A stretch of DNA of 64,000 bases from Burkholderia sp. IMCC1007 (GTDB taxonomy: Bacteria > Pseudomonadota > Gammaproteobacteria > Burkholderiales > Burkholderiaceae). The translations under genes were made by a program, and so were the position numbers. The notes under the pieces were generated by a model. That model saw only the letters and a list, made by a program, of their open reading frames with translations. It did not search any database and had not been told where the DNA came from. This document shows positions 35,710-44,824 of the stretch, piece after piece. The stretch covers positions 1-64,000 of the forward strand of contig NZ_JAPVQY010000006.1 of assembly GCF_027257875.1 (NCBI RefSeq). Reading direction: 5' to 3'. Each line of letters opens with the position of its first letter. Position 1 is the stretch's first letter.

Positions 35710-36594
35710 TTGAAACTCGATCCTGTTTCGCTCAAGCTGTTCGTGCGCGTGGTTGAAGAAGGCACGATCGCGGGTGCGGCTGAGCTGGAGCATATCGCCG
35801 CGCCCGCTGTCAGCAAGCGCCTCCGCGAGCTCGAGGATCTCTTCGGCACGCCGCTGCTGACACGGACGAACAAGGGCATCGCGCCAACTGCGGCCGGCGT
35901 CAATCTGTCGATACTCGCGCGTGATGTGCTGGATGACATGCGCAATATCGTCCTGCAGATGAAGGCGTATTCGGACGGGCTGCGAGGATCCGTGCGCGTG
36001 CTCGTCAATATTTCGGCGATCTCGACCTTCATGCCGCCGATCGTCAAGTCGTTCGGCGAGCGCTATCCGGACGTCAACATCTCGCTGATTGAGCGCGACA
36101 GCCTTGCGATTACCGAGAGTGTCGCGGAGAACGTCGCCGAGATTGGGATCTTCACACGCCTCCCGCACAGCGCCGACATCGAGGTTCATCCGTTTCGCAC
36201 CGACGAGCTGAAGGTGCTCGTCACGTCCACGCACCCGTTAGCGGATCGCCGGAAAGTCAGGTTCGCGGAAACGCTCGACCATGAACATGTGGTGCTCCGT
36301 GCAGGCACGCATCTGCGTTTCCAGATGCAGACGCAGGCAAGCCAGGCCGGAAAGACGCTGCGTGCGAAGGTCGAAGTATCGTCATATGACGCGTTGTGTA
36401 GCATGGTGCAGGCCGGAATGGGCGTCGGCATCTTGCCCGCAGGCAATGCGCAGTTGTACCGCTTGCCGGGTACGCGCACGCTGACGCTCGACGAAGCGTG
36501 GGCGATGCGTGAACTTGTCGTGTGCGTGCGCCGCGCAGATGCGCTCTCCCCCGTTGCACGCCTGTTTTTCGATCACCTTCGTTCAAGCAACTGA
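35710..36594 (+). CDS. LysR-family transcriptional regulator
   Basis: A 294-residue LysR protein read from a TTG codon at 35710; no in-frame ATG or GTG gives a complete HTH. The winged HTH is LKLFVRVVEEGTIAGAAELE, then APAVSKRLRELEDLFGTPLL, and the effector domain extends from about residue 90 to the end. GGGGGT stands upstream as a weak ribosome site. Unusually it follows its likely target, the hydroxyacid dehydrogenase, on the same strand instead of being divergent. An imperfect hairpin follows the stop. Confidence 0.9.
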   Translation: MKLDPVSLKLFVRVVEEGTIAGAAELEHIAAPAVSKRLRELEDLFGTPLLTRTNKGIAPTAAGVNLSILARDVLDDMRNIVLQMKAYSDGLRGSVRVLVNISAISTFMPPIVKSFGERYPDVNISLIERDSLAITESVAENVAEIGIFTRLPHSADIEVHPFRTDELKVLVTSTHPLADRRKVRFAETLDHEHVVLRAGTHLRFQMQTQASQAGKTLRAKVEVSSYDALCSMVQAGMGVGILPAGNAQLYRLPGTRTLTLDEAWAMRELVVCVRRADALSPVARLFFDHLRSSN

Positions 36595-36612
36595 CGCTTC
36601 CGGCATTTTCAT

Positions 36613-36639
36613 CCTGCCATCACGGTTCGCGATGGCGGG
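36613..36639 (+). terminator. Hairpin after the LysR gene
   Basis: CCTGCCATC pairs with GATGGCGGG (8 of 9 bases) across a 9-nt loop, 19 bp after the stop. The U-run is absent, so terminator function is tentative. Confidence 0.4.
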
Positions 36640-36772
36640 ATAGTCAATCACTGGTGTACAGCTCACGACCGCCTACTTAGGATGAACTCACTCGACGCCG
36701 GCAGTATGCGATACGCGTGCGCGCCCGGGTACCCGAATCTACACGGTCAACGCGGCCGTAAAGGAACGAAAA

Positions 36773-38092
36773 GTGAACAGTACTGGAGCAGTGGAGACAG
36801 CGCGCTCGGCCGAAGCCGCATCGTTCGATCAAATGCCGCGCCTGCAGCGCCACATGACGCTCGGCGGCTCGTGGGGCGCGTGGCTGTTCGACGCACTCGA
36901 CGCAACCGTGTTCGGGTTCGTCATTCTCGCGATCTCGCATACGTTTTCGGCATCGCTTGCCGATGTCGTTTCGACTGTCGCCTGGTTCCTCCTCGCGACC
37001 GGAATCGGCGGCTTCTTCCTTGGCAACATCTCCGACAAGATCGGACGCAAGCGCACGCTGCTGATCTCGGTTCTCACTTACGGAACGGGCACGCTGCTGT
37101 GCGGATTTGCACACAGCATCGCGGAACTCAATGTCTACCGGTTCGCCGTCGGCATTGGCGTGGGTGGACTGTGGTCGGCAGCCGTTGCCCTCGTCAGCGA
37201 AATCTGGCCGCCGTCGGGCCGCGCGAAGGCCATCGCCGTGATGCAGACGGGCTGGTCCGGCGGCGGCTTGCTGGCCGCAATCTTTGCGTGGACGCTGCTC
37301 GATGCGTCGAACCCCGATTCGTGGCGCAGGCTCTTCATCATGTCTGCCGTACCGGCATACTGCATCGCCGTCTTCATTCTCGTGTTCGTGAAGGAATCGC
37401 CCGTTTGGCTCGCGAACCGCGAGTTCCTGAAGAACAACGCGAGCAAAGGCAACCTGCTGCAGATTTTCCGGCCCGAATACCGTCGCACGACGCTGCTCGC
37501 GCTGACGATCTCGGTGCTCGGCATGTATGGGTATTGGATCATCACCACGTTCACGCCGACCTATCTGCAAAGCATTCTGCATGTGCGCATCGATCAGGCG
37601 CCAGTCTTTCTGGTATGGACGGGCATCGGCGCGACATTTGGCTATCTCGCGTACGGTTCGCTGGCAGAGCGCTTCGGCCGGCGTGCGGCGTTCGCTGGGT
37701 TCTTTATCGGCATCGCGTTTGCCGTACCCGCGTTTGCATATGGCGCGACGATGATTCCGCTGACCAACGGCAAGTTCGATTTCAATGCGCAGAACGTCGT
37801 CATGATCGGTGCGCTGTCGGCACTGCTCGGGTTCTTCACCGGTTATTTCAGCGGCTTCGGCGCGTGGTATGCGGAGCTCTTCCCGACCAGCATCCGTTCG
37901 ACGGCAGCGGGCTTCTGCTTCAACTTCGGACGCGTCGGCGCGATTGCCGGCATCAAGCTCGTGCCGGCGCTGATTCCTCTGATCGGATTCACGACGACGT
38001 ACTGCATCGCCTCCATTGCGTATGTCACCGCCGCGATTCTCGTCTTCACGCTTCGAGAAACGCAGGGCGTTCAACTTACAAGCGGAAACTGA
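36773..38092 (+). CDS. MFS transporter, probable organic-acid importer
   Basis: A 439-residue MFS protein starting at GTG (36773) behind AAAGGAACGAAAA. It resembles the aromatic-acid and sialic-acid symporter branches: first helix GGSWGAWLFDALDATVFGFV, motif A GNISDKIGRKRTLL, a long helix 4 region GIGVGGLWSAAVALVSE, and the second-half loop GSLAERFGRRAAF. The maleate isomerase gene starts 24 bp after its stop, so import of maleate or a precursor is a reasonable guess. Confidence 0.9.
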   Translation: MNSTGAVETARSAEAASFDQMPRLQRHMTLGGSWGAWLFDALDATVFGFVILAISHTFSASLADVVSTVAWFLLATGIGGFFLGNISDKIGRKRTLLISVLTYGTGTLLCGFAHSIAELNVYRFAVGIGVGGLWSAAVALVSEIWPPSGRAKAIAVMQTGWSGGGLLAAIFAWTLLDASNPDSWRRLFIMSAVPAYCIAVFILVFVKESPVWLANREFLKNNASKGNLLQIFRPEYRRTTLLALTISVLGMYGYWIITTFTPTYLQSILHVRIDQAPVFLVWTGIGATFGYLAYGSLAERFGRRAAFAGFFIGIAFAVPAFAYGATMIPLTNGKFDFNAQNVVMIGALSALLGFFTGYFSGFGAWYAELFPTSIRSTAAGFCFNFGRVGAIAGIKLVPALIPLIGFTTTYCIASIAYVTAAILVFTLRETQGVQLTSGN

Positions 38093-38116
38093 TTTTCAAC
38101 TCTTGCCTTTCAGATT

Positions 38117-38869
38117 ATGAAAACCTACCGAATCGGCCAAATCGTTCCCAGTTCCAATACGACGATGGAAACGGAAATTCCGGCCATGCTGACGTCGCGC
38201 TACGAGCTACTCCCCGACGAGCGCTTCACGTTCCATTCTGCCCGGATGCGCATGATGCACGTCACGCCGGAAGAACTGAAGAAAATGGACGTGGATAGCG
38301 ACCGCTGCGCGCTCGAGCTCAGCGATGCGCGTTGCGACGTACTCGCCTATGCATGCCTCGTCGCAATCATGTGTCAGGGCCCCGGCTATCACCGCGTGTC
38401 GGAGTCGCGCCTGAAGCAAACCGTAGAGGGCAACGGCGTATCGACGCCAATCGTCAGCTCGGCGGGCGCGCTGGTCGAAGGAGTGAAGACGATGGGGTTC
38501 AAGCGCGTCGCGATCATCACGCCGTACATGAAGCCGCTGACGCAACAGGTCATCGACTACATTCAAAGCGAAGACATCGAGGTGACCGATTCGATCAGTC
38601 TGGAAGTCTCGGACAATCTCGCTGTCGGCCGTCTCGACCCGATGAATCTCATCGGCCACGCAGATCGGCTCGATATTAGCAAGGCTGACGCCATCGTACT
38701 TTCCGCATGCGTCCAGATGCCTTCGTTGCCGGCAATCCAGGCCGTTGAAGACCGCCTTGGCAAACCCGTTCTGTCTGCCGCGACATCGACGGTCTATCGC
38801 ATTCTCAAGACGCTGGGACTGAAGGCACAGGTGCCGAACGCGGGGCATTTGCTGTCCGGCCGTTACTGA
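38117..38869 (+). CDS. maiA: Maleate cis-trans isomerase
   Basis: A 250-residue member of the Asp/Glu racemase superfamily that matches maleate isomerase (MaiA/NicF), converting maleate to fumarate. It starts MKTYRIGQIVPSSNTTMETE, and the catalytic cysteines are C80 (LAYACLVAIM) and C198 (LSACVQMPSL). It sits 24 bp after an MFS gene. No nicotinate-pathway genes (maleamate amidase, dihydroxypyridine dioxygenase) are nearby, so maleate is probably taken up directly or made elsewhere. Confidence 0.9.
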   Translation: MKTYRIGQIVPSSNTTMETEIPAMLTSRYELLPDERFTFHSARMRMMHVTPEELKKMDVDSDRCALELSDARCDVLAYACLVAIMCQGPGYHRVSESRLKQTVEGNGVSTPIVSSAGALVEGVKTMGFKRVAIITPYMKPLTQQVIDYIQSEDIEVTDSISLEVSDNLAVGRLDPMNLIGHADRLDISKADAIVLSACVQMPSLPAIQAVEDRLGKPVLSAATSTVYRILKTLGLKAQVPNAGHLLSGRY

Positions 38870-39139
38870 GTCGAAAATCTTCGCGCCGCGGTGTGATCAA
38901 GTGGCGCGACTTCGTCACTCACTGCGCTCGATACACCCGTCGTTACGAATATGCCATCCAGTCTAAGCCGCACGCGACGGGACAGATGATCATTCTCTTG
39001 AGCACGCCCGACGTCGAGCTTTCCGACGACGCGCACACGAGACACCCGCACGCCGCGTCCAGGCGAACGATACCGCGCACTTGCAAAGTGTGCCGGTTGC
39101 GGTGCAATTTCGAAGTCGGTCTGGCCGCTGCCACTCATA

Positions 39140-39516
39140 GTGGCACCCGATGCGCGCTCGACCCAATTCTTCGGCAGCCTTCTGACCGCGTGGATCGGCA
39201 TGAACCAGGCGGCGGGATGGCCGGGAACGAGCACGAACGGACCCGTCGGCGCACTCTATGAGAGCAACGCGCTGGTCTATCATTCGCCGAGCTTTTATGG
39301 CGCTACGGTGGAGCTGGAGTATGCACCCGGTGGCGTTCCTGGACACTTCCAGGGTGGAACACGCGAGTCCGTCGTGCTGCGTTACTCGAATTACGGGCTG
39401 AACCTGGCAGCCGTCTACTACAACGGCCACGACACGAATCCCTTTCCCGCGACCTTTCCGAATGCGCCGGCCAATCCGGCAACGGGCCTGAACAACAATC
39501 GGTTCTATTGTCCCGT
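39140..39516 (+). pseudogene. Porin fragment
   Basis: The frame contains middle strands of a Burkholderia-type porin (LVYHSPSFYGATVELEYAPG, ESVVLRYSNYGLNLAAVYYN) but no signal peptide and no C-terminal phenylalanine strand. It runs directly into an IS630 fragment on the opposite strand at about 39510, which explains the lost 3' end. The 5' end is also missing. Confidence 0.7.
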
Positions 39517-39728
39517 TCCGCTGATTCGCGAACAAAGTCTGTGCAGCTTTTCGAGGATGGAATCGGCTGAAGCGGTCCAGGCGAACGGCTTGCAGTTTTC
39601 GTTGTAGTGGGAAACGAATTGATCGATACGCTTGATCAGTTGTTTGACCGAGCTGAACGAGCCTCTGCGAATTGCCTTGTCGGTAATCAACGCAAAGAAG
39701 CGTTCGACCTGATTCAGGCGTGGCCAGC
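39505..39728 (-). mobile_element. IS630-family transposase fragment
   Basis: The minus strand reads LNQVERFFALITDKAIRRGS, SSVKQLIKRIDQFVSHYNEN and ADSILEKLHRLCSRISGTGQ then stop, the characteristic C-terminal end of IS630-type transposases including the catalytic-region glutamate. The N-terminal two-thirds are absent. The fragment lies between a broken porin and the last codons of the GlxA-type regulator. Confidence 0.8.
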
Positions 39729-40766
39729 CTCGCGCTCGCGCGTGATGCTCGAACTGGTGTTCCGCCTGCTTGACCAGCGTCTGTAATCCGCGGGGGTCAT
39801 GCCGATAAGCTGTCCGAACGCACGCCGAAACGAAGTCTCGTCTCCATAGCCGCATTGCACCGCTACCTGCTTGATGCTGGCCCCCGGTGTTTCCAGCAGC
39901 ACGCAAGCCATTTCAATTCTGACGCGCGTAATGAACCCCTTTGGCGATTCGCTGGTCAAGCCCTTCAGTCGACGATGCAGGGTTCGTTCACTAAGACCCA
40001 GTGCGCCGGCCAACGCTTCCGCAGTCAATCCGGGGCTTGCATGCCGGACGATCTGCTCGGCCTGAAGAAGAAGTGGATCGGTAGCATTGATGTATCCCCG
40101 AGGGGCGTATACCAGTTGGGGCAGCGGCATCGCGTCGGCCACAGAAATATCGGCGGCGAGGCGAGCGATGTCCGCCCCCGCTTCCCGTCTGATGACGTGC
40201 AACGCCAGATCGACCCAGGACAACGGCCCGCCTGTCGTGACGATGCGATCCTGTTCTTCCACGGCCGTGCCCCACGCCGGGCGCGCTTTTGGGAACCGCT
40301 GTCTGAACGCATGGTGCAACCACCAGGTTGTGGTGCACCGCCTGCCGTTCAACAGGCCAGCCTCGCCCAAGACGAAGGTTCCCGCACAGGCCGCGCCCAC
40401 CAGCGCGCCATCGCGATGACGTGCTCGCAACCACGCGGCCGCCTGCGCGGTCGAGGCGGACACAGGTGGCAGCCCGTCGAGACCGAGAGCCATGCCGGTG
40501 ACGAGCGCGACATCGCATTGCGTGAGTTCATCGAACGTAGTATCGACCGGAATCAGACGGCCTTGTGGGTCCCGCAACGCCCGCCCATCGGCGCTCGCGA
40601 TGATGATCTCGAAGCCTGACACGGCCGGTTGCCGGTGGGCGCGATCGCCGGGCGGTGCCCGTAATGCTTGGGCGGTCATCCAGAAGAGATCAGCAAGGCC
40701 TGTGATCGGGGACAGCAGGCTCCCTTCGACTGCAACGATTCCTATACGCACGGGATACTCCATCAA
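39714..40766 (-). CDS. GlxA-family transcriptional regulator (DJ-1/PfpI + AraC HTH)
   Basis: A 350-residue regulator. The N-terminal half is a DJ-1/PfpI-like sensor domain with the nucleophile-elbow-like VGAACAGTFVLGEAGLL and RRCTTTWWLHHAFRQRFPKA. The C-terminal half is an AraC DNA-binding domain (LTAEALAGALGLSERTLHRR, IKQVAVQCGYGDETSFRRAF). The last codons (REAGHA) overlap the edge of the IS630 fragment, so the natural C-terminus may have been altered slightly. It is divergent from the GMC oxidoreductase gene and a candidate regulator of the tripartite promoter element described below. Relatives sense small metabolites. Confidence 0.9.
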   Translation of the reverse strand: MMEYPVRIGIVAVEGSLLSPITGLADLFWMTAQALRAPPGDRAHRQPAVSGFEIIIASADGRALRDPQGRLIPVDTTFDELTQCDVALVTGMALGLDGLPPVSASTAQAAAWLRARHRDGALVGAACAGTFVLGEAGLLNGRRCTTTWWLHHAFRQRFPKARPAWGTAVEEQDRIVTTGGPLSWVDLALHVIRREAGADIARLAADISVADAMPLPQLVYAPRGYINATDPLLLQAEQIVRHASPGLTAEALAGALGLSERTLHRRLKGLTSESPKGFITRVRIEMACVLLETPGASIKQVAVQCGYGDETSFRRAFGQLIGMTPADYRRWSSRRNTSSSITREREAGHA

Positions 40767-40774
40767 TTCGGCCT

Positions 40775-40797
40775 GGGTGGCGAATTTTGCATGAACA
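40775..40797 (+). repeat. 23-bp direct repeat, copy 1
   Basis: GGGTGGCGAATTTTGCATGA + ACA occurs here and identically at 43840-43862. The two copies bracket the GMC oxidoreductase and TIM-barrel genes. Flanking bases are not conserved. Confidence 0.85.
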
Positions 40798-40881
40798 GCA
40801 CCCTATCTGCCAATCGAGACATGCCGACCGAAGCCTCTTCGTACGCGACGGCCGGCGTCCGGTCCTCGACGAGTCCATTCA

Positions 40882-40922
40882 TTGCGCCACTTTGCGTCAT
40901 CAAACAGGCCGGAGCGAAATTG
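40882..40922 (+). promoter_or_regulatory. Tripartite regulatory element of the GMC-isomerase promoter
   Basis: TTGCGCC-N3-TTGCGTC-N15-GCGAAATTG. The last block overlaps a -35-like TTGTCA (40920-40925); the -10 is weak (GAAGAT at 40943 with 17-bp spacing). It ends 152 bp before the GMC start. Same spacing as the four elements at 49467-49507, 52552-52595, 54121-54161 and 63692-63735. Confidence 0.65.
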
Positions 40923-41074
40923 TCAGAACAGATTCGGCCCCGGAAGATATTTGCTGGCGTCTGAAGGCGGTGGGCGGCTCGATGGATTGAAGCGCAGCCG
41001 ATTCGGCACGGACCGAATGGATGCTCGCTCCGGCACAGCGCGCGCGCCGCATCGCATTACCGAGTACAAGGAAA

Positions 41075-42745
41075 ATGACTGATCGAGACACTAAGTCAGT
41101 GGACTACATCGTTGTCGGCGGGGGATCGACCGGTTGCGTGGTCGCCGCGCGCCTCAGCGAAGACGAAGGCGCAAGCGTCGCGTTGCTCGAGGAAGGGCCA
41201 TGGGACCGCAGCCCATATATCCATATCCCCGGCGCCTACTACAAGACTGCACAAGGTCCGCTCCTCAAGCGCATCCCGTGGCATCCGACCGAGGGCCAAG
41301 CGCGTACCGAAATGCCGACGATGGTGCAGGCCAGCGTCCTTGGCGGCGGAAGCTCCGTGAACGCGATGATCTACATACGTGGCGTTCCATCGGACTACGA
41401 CCAATGGCGAGATTCCGGTGCGACCGGGTGGGGCTTCGATGACGTCCTGCCCTACTTCAAGCGCTCGGAAGACAACGAGCGGTTCTGCAACGACGTCCAC
41501 GGCATCGGCGGCCCGTTGCGCGTGTCCGACATCCCGCATATTCATCCATTGACCAAGGCATGGCTCAAGGCCTGTCAGCAATCCGGCCTGCCGTACAACG
41601 AAGATTTCAATAGCGGGCAGCCGGCCGGCTGCGGTCTTTATCAAATTACCGCCCGCGATGGCCGTCGCAGCAGCGCTGCCGTTGCATACATTCATCCGGC
41701 ATTGAATCGACCCAACCTGACCGTCTGTACCGGCGTGCGTGTCACGAGAATACTCATCAAAAACGGCCGTGCCGTTGGTGTCGAATTCCTGCGGAACGGA
41801 CAAATCGAGCAGATGCGAGCAAATCGCGAAGTCATCGTTTCGGCGGGCGCGCTCAGTACCCCGAAGCTGCTGATGCTGTCCGGAATCGGGCCATCCGCCG
41901 GGTTGCAAAGGCACGGAATTGCCGTCGAGCAGGACCTCCCGGGCGTGGGCAGGAATCTGCAGGACCACATCGAAATTTCGCTCGTCTACCAGTTGAACGG
42001 ACCGTACAGCTATGACAAATACAAGAAGCCGCACTGGAAAGCGCTTGCCGGCCTGAACTATCTGTTGTTCAGAAGCGGGCCGGCCGTGTCCAACTTGATC
42101 GAGGGCGGCGCGTTCTGGTGGGGCGACAAGGAAGCATCAACGCCTGACATTCAATATTTTCTCGTGGTCGGCGCCGGGATCGAGGAAGGCGTCGACAGCG
42201 TGCCGGGCGGCAACGGCTGCACCATCAATCTCGGACAGATTCGTCCTCGCTCACGCGGCTTCGTCGAGCTGTCAAGCCCCGATCCGATGGATGTTCCTCG
42301 AGTCTTCCCCGAGTACTTCAGCGATCCGTACGACCTCGAAGCGGTGGTCGACGGTTGCGAAAAGGCGATCGACATCATGGGACAGTCCGCTATCAGAAAG
42401 TACATCGCACAACGAATCGTACCGGGTAGACAGGCAGCAAGTCGCGACGAATTGAGGAAATTTGTCCAGCAGGACGCGCATGCAGCGCTTCACCCGTGCG
42501 GGACTTGCCGTATGGGCACCGATAGCGATTCAGTCGTTGACCCTTCGCTACGCGTACACGGTATCGATGGACTGAGAGTGGCCGATGCTTCCATCATGCC
42601 GAACATCATTTCGGGCAATCTCAACTCCGTCTGCATCATGATCGGCGAAAAAGCAGCTGACCTCATTTTGGGCAAAGCGCCGCTGACGCGCATCAAGCAT
42701 GCATCCGTACCGATCGATTCCGAGCCGTCTCAAGTAGCGTCGTGA
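41075..42745 (+). CDS. GMC-family FAD oxidoreductase (choline-dehydrogenase-like)
   Basis: A 556-residue flavoenzyme. The dinucleotide motif is YIVVGGGSTGCVVAARL near the N-terminus. The GMC signatures SVLGGGSSVNAMIYIRG and SAGALSTPKLLMLSGIGP are clear, and the catalytic region is HPCGTCRMG plus NIISGNLNSVCIMIGEK near the C-terminus. It oxidises an alcohol or sugar hydroxyl and has no signal peptide. The ATG at 41075 follows AAGGA; an upstream ATG (41021) adds 18 unlike residues. A TIM-barrel isomerase follows after 50 bp in the same unit. Its promoter element places it in the sugar/polyol regulon of 49-63 kb. Confidence 0.92.
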   Translation: MTDRDTKSVDYIVVGGGSTGCVVAARLSEDEGASVALLEEGPWDRSPYIHIPGAYYKTAQGPLLKRIPWHPTEGQARTEMPTMVQASVLGGGSSVNAMIYIRGVPSDYDQWRDSGATGWGFDDVLPYFKRSEDNERFCNDVHGIGGPLRVSDIPHIHPLTKAWLKACQQSGLPYNEDFNSGQPAGCGLYQITARDGRRSSAAVAYIHPALNRPNLTVCTGVRVTRILIKNGRAVGVEFLRNGQIEQMRANREVIVSAGALSTPKLLMLSGIGPSAGLQRHGIAVEQDLPGVGRNLQDHIEISLVYQLNGPYSYDKYKKPHWKALAGLNYLLFRSGPAVSNLIEGGAFWWGDKEASTPDIQYFLVVGAGIEEGVDSVPGGNGCTINLGQIRPRSRGFVELSSPDPMDVPRVFPEYFSDPYDLEAVVDGCEKAIDIMGQSAIRKYIAQRIVPGRQAASRDELRKFVQQDAHAALHPCGTCRMGTDSDSVVDPSLRVHGIDGLRVADASIMPNIISGNLNSVCIMIGEKAADLILGKAPLTRIKHASVPIDSEPSQVAS

Positions 42746-42795
42746 TCCTGCGCTTGAGCAGCACAATCGTTCCGTTCCTGACTGGATAATTGAAA

Positions 42796-43683
42796 ATGGC
42801 CGCACAAAGCAAAGCGAATGCGTTGATCTTTCATACCACTGTCTCGAGGTTTTCCAACCTGATCACCGACCTCGACACAATCGCCGCAATCGGGTTCGAC
42901 GGCATCGAGCTGGGTGCGGACAAGCTGGAAGCGTACCTCGCGTCGGGCTACGGCCCCGAGGACCTGAAAGCGCTGCTTGAAGGCATCTATGTGCCCGGAA
43001 TGGGATTTCTGATCGATATCGAGCGGCAAGGCCAGCAGGCATCGGCGATGTACGCGCGTGCCGATGAGTTGTTCGAATTGGCAACGCTGTCCGGCGCGCA
43101 AGGTGTGCAGGTACTGACCGGGCCGGTCGACGTTCAATCGGTCGTCGAATGGACGCAAAACGGGAGGACAGACCGTTATGCCGGCGTACTCGGCCTGCCG
43201 CATGCGCGGCAAATCGCGGCCACCGCGAAAAATCTCGCTCGTCTGGCCGACATGGCCGCCGAGCGCGGCCTGGTGCTGTACCTGGAAGCGCTGTCGTGGG
43301 CGCCTATCAACGGCATCGACAAATCGATCCAGCTGATTGATGCGGCCGGTCGCGACAACGTGAAAATCGTCATCGACTACTGGCACTGCCACACGTCCGG
43401 CGTGACGCCCGACGGCATCGCGAAGCTGGATTCGCGCATCATTTATGGCGTTCATGTGTGTGATTCGCTCCCTTTCCCCGGCGGAATTCCGGACGAACGG
43501 GTGCTCCGCGATGTACCGACCGGAGAAGGTGTAATCGACCTGCGGCAATGGACCGATGCAGTCAAGGCAACCGGCTATCGGGGATGGTGGAGTTGCGAGT
43601 TGTTCTGCAGAAAGCAGCAGCAACAGAACGCGGCCACCGTTGCCGCGCAGCTCAAGCGCCTGATGGCGCGCCTCGTTGCGTAA
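42796..43683 (+). CDS. Sugar phosphate isomerase/epimerase-type TIM-barrel protein
   Basis: A 295-residue AP-endonuclease-2/xylose-isomerase-like TIM barrel. Acidic and histidine residues expected at the metal site are present: IELGADKLE, LYLEALSW, IDYWHCHTSG, YGVHVCDS and a final WWSCELF. Such proteins isomerise or epimerise sugars, inosose or hydroxypyruvate-like compounds. The ATG at 42796 was preferred to a TTG 6 bp upstream. It lies 50 bp after the GMC oxidoreductase gene and should act on the oxidised product. The substrate is unknown. Confidence 0.88.
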   Translation: MAAQSKANALIFHTTVSRFSNLITDLDTIAAIGFDGIELGADKLEAYLASGYGPEDLKALLEGIYVPGMGFLIDIERQGQQASAMYARADELFELATLSGAQGVQVLTGPVDVQSVVEWTQNGRTDRYAGVLGLPHARQIAATAKNLARLADMAAERGLVLYLEALSWAPINGIDKSIQLIDAAGRDNVKIVIDYWHCHTSGVTPDGIAKLDSRIIYGVHVCDSLPFPGGIPDERVLRDVPTGEGVIDLRQWTDAVKATGYRGWWSCELFCRKQQQQNAATVAAQLKRLMARLVA

Positions 43684-43839
43684 CCGACCCAGCGTGGCGC
43701 CCGTCGCGCCGCTATTCAGCGGGGCGTCGCGGTCCAATCGCGGGCCGCACATCGTCCGGTTTGGTCGGTCACGCCCGTCAGTGCACCGTTCGGCTGTGAC
43801 GTTCACCGCACGCGCCAGCGCGCTCATCGAGGGTGCCCC

Positions 43840-43862
43840 GGGTGGCGAATTTTGCATGAACA
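43840..43862 (+). repeat. 23-bp direct repeat, copy 2
   Basis: Identical to 40775-40797 over 23 bases. It lies in the gap between the TIM-barrel gene and the hydrolase gene, about 80 bp upstream of the hydrolase start. Confidence 0.85.
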
Positions 43863-43943
43863 ATGTCCGGTCTGCCCTCTGCAATTGTCGACAAGAGCCG
43901 TATAAATTCGGCCCATGTCTGCAATCGTCGGAGCGACGCCGTT

Positions 43944-44774
43944 ATGCCATTCCCGTCCCGTCTGGGCCATCCGCATTACTTTCCGACGCGAAAGGGCCGC
44001 TGCCCGGTCAGCTGGTTCGGCCGCGCGCTCGCGGCCGTCGCGTTCACGGTGACGTTCGCAAGCGGTCACACGATCGCGGCCGCAGCGCCGGCGGTACGCA
44101 ACATCGTGCTCGTCCATGGCGCGTTCGCCGACGGGTCGAGCTGGCAGCCGGTTATCACCAGGCTGCAGCACATGGGTTACCACGTGACGGCCGTGCAGAA
44201 TCCGCTCACTTCCCTCGACGATGACGTTGCCGCGACCGAGAACGTGCTGCGCCGACAAACCGGAGACGTGCTGCTGGTAGGCCATTCGTGGGCCGGTGCA
44301 GTAATTACGCAAGCCGGCGATGCCGCCAACGTGAAGGGCCTTGTGTACCTGTCGGCACTGGTTCCGGACGACGGTGAGTCGGTCGACGACCTGCTGCACG
44401 GCCTCGACGCGCCGATGACGGGCCTGTCACCAGACGCCCGAGGACTGGTATGGCTGGACGATGCCCGCCAGTTCCAGCGCGTCATGGCGGGAGATCTTCC
44501 TTTTGAACAGGTCGAGGCGCTGACCTCGACTCAACAGCCGATCGCGACCGCCTGTTTCACCGGCAAGGTGCGGCATGCGGCCTGGCATGACAAGCCCCGT
44601 TGGTATCTGCGAACGACCGGCGACAACGCGCTCAAGGAAACCGTGCAGCAGGCCATCGCCCAGCGAATCGGGGCAACCGTAACGACCATTCGCTCCAGTC
44701 ACATGTCGATGCTGTCTCACCCCGACGACGTCGCGAGACTGATCGATCGGGCCGCACGAACGGTTCTGCAATAA
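43944..44774 (+). CDS. Alpha/beta hydrolase, secreted
   Basis: A 276-residue alpha/beta hydrolase with a predicted export signal (hydrophobic ALAAVAFTVTFASG, cleavage near IAAAAP at about 50). The oxyanion region is VLVHGAFADGSSW, the nucleophile elbow is GHSWAG and the C-terminal histidine is in SSHMSMLSHP. The shape resembles salicylate-esterase/hydroxynitrile-lyase-like secreted hydrolases. The start at 43944 gives a basic N-region before the hydrophobic core. An azoreductase and a YciI gene follow closely on the same strand. Confidence 0.88.
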   Translation: MPFPSRLGHPHYFPTRKGRCPVSWFGRALAAVAFTVTFASGHTIAAAAPAVRNIVLVHGAFADGSSWQPVITRLQHMGYHVTAVQNPLTSLDDDVAATENVLRRQTGDVLLVGHSWAGAVITQAGDAANVKGLVYLSALVPDDGESVDDLLHGLDAPMTGLSPDARGLVWLDDARQFQRVMAGDLPFEQVEALTSTQQPIATACFTGKVRHAAWHDKPRWYLRTTGDNALKETVQQAIAQRIGATVTTIRSSHMSMLSHPDDVARLIDRAARTVLQ

Positions 44775-44824
44775 CGCCCTTCGAATTTCGAAGAAGTTTA
44801 TCTCTTCACCACTGCGAGACTGAA

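Larger units (their letters stand above)
40767..41074. promoter_or_regulatory. Divergent control region, GlxA regulator / GMC oxidoreductase
   Basis: Holds one copy of a 23-bp repeat (40775-40797), close to the regulator start, and the tripartite element at 40882-40922 facing the GMC gene. Both are listed separately. No other gene is visible. Confidence 0.6.

Noticed and set aside
42730-43884. Minus-strand frame of 384 codons opposite the TIM-barrel gene
   Set aside because: Antisense to a clear sugar-isomerase-type gene; no motifs of its own.
43880-43925. Promoter TTGTCG ... TATAAA before the alpha/beta hydrolase
   Set aside because: The two hexamers are only about 10 bp apart, too close for a sigma-70 promoter.
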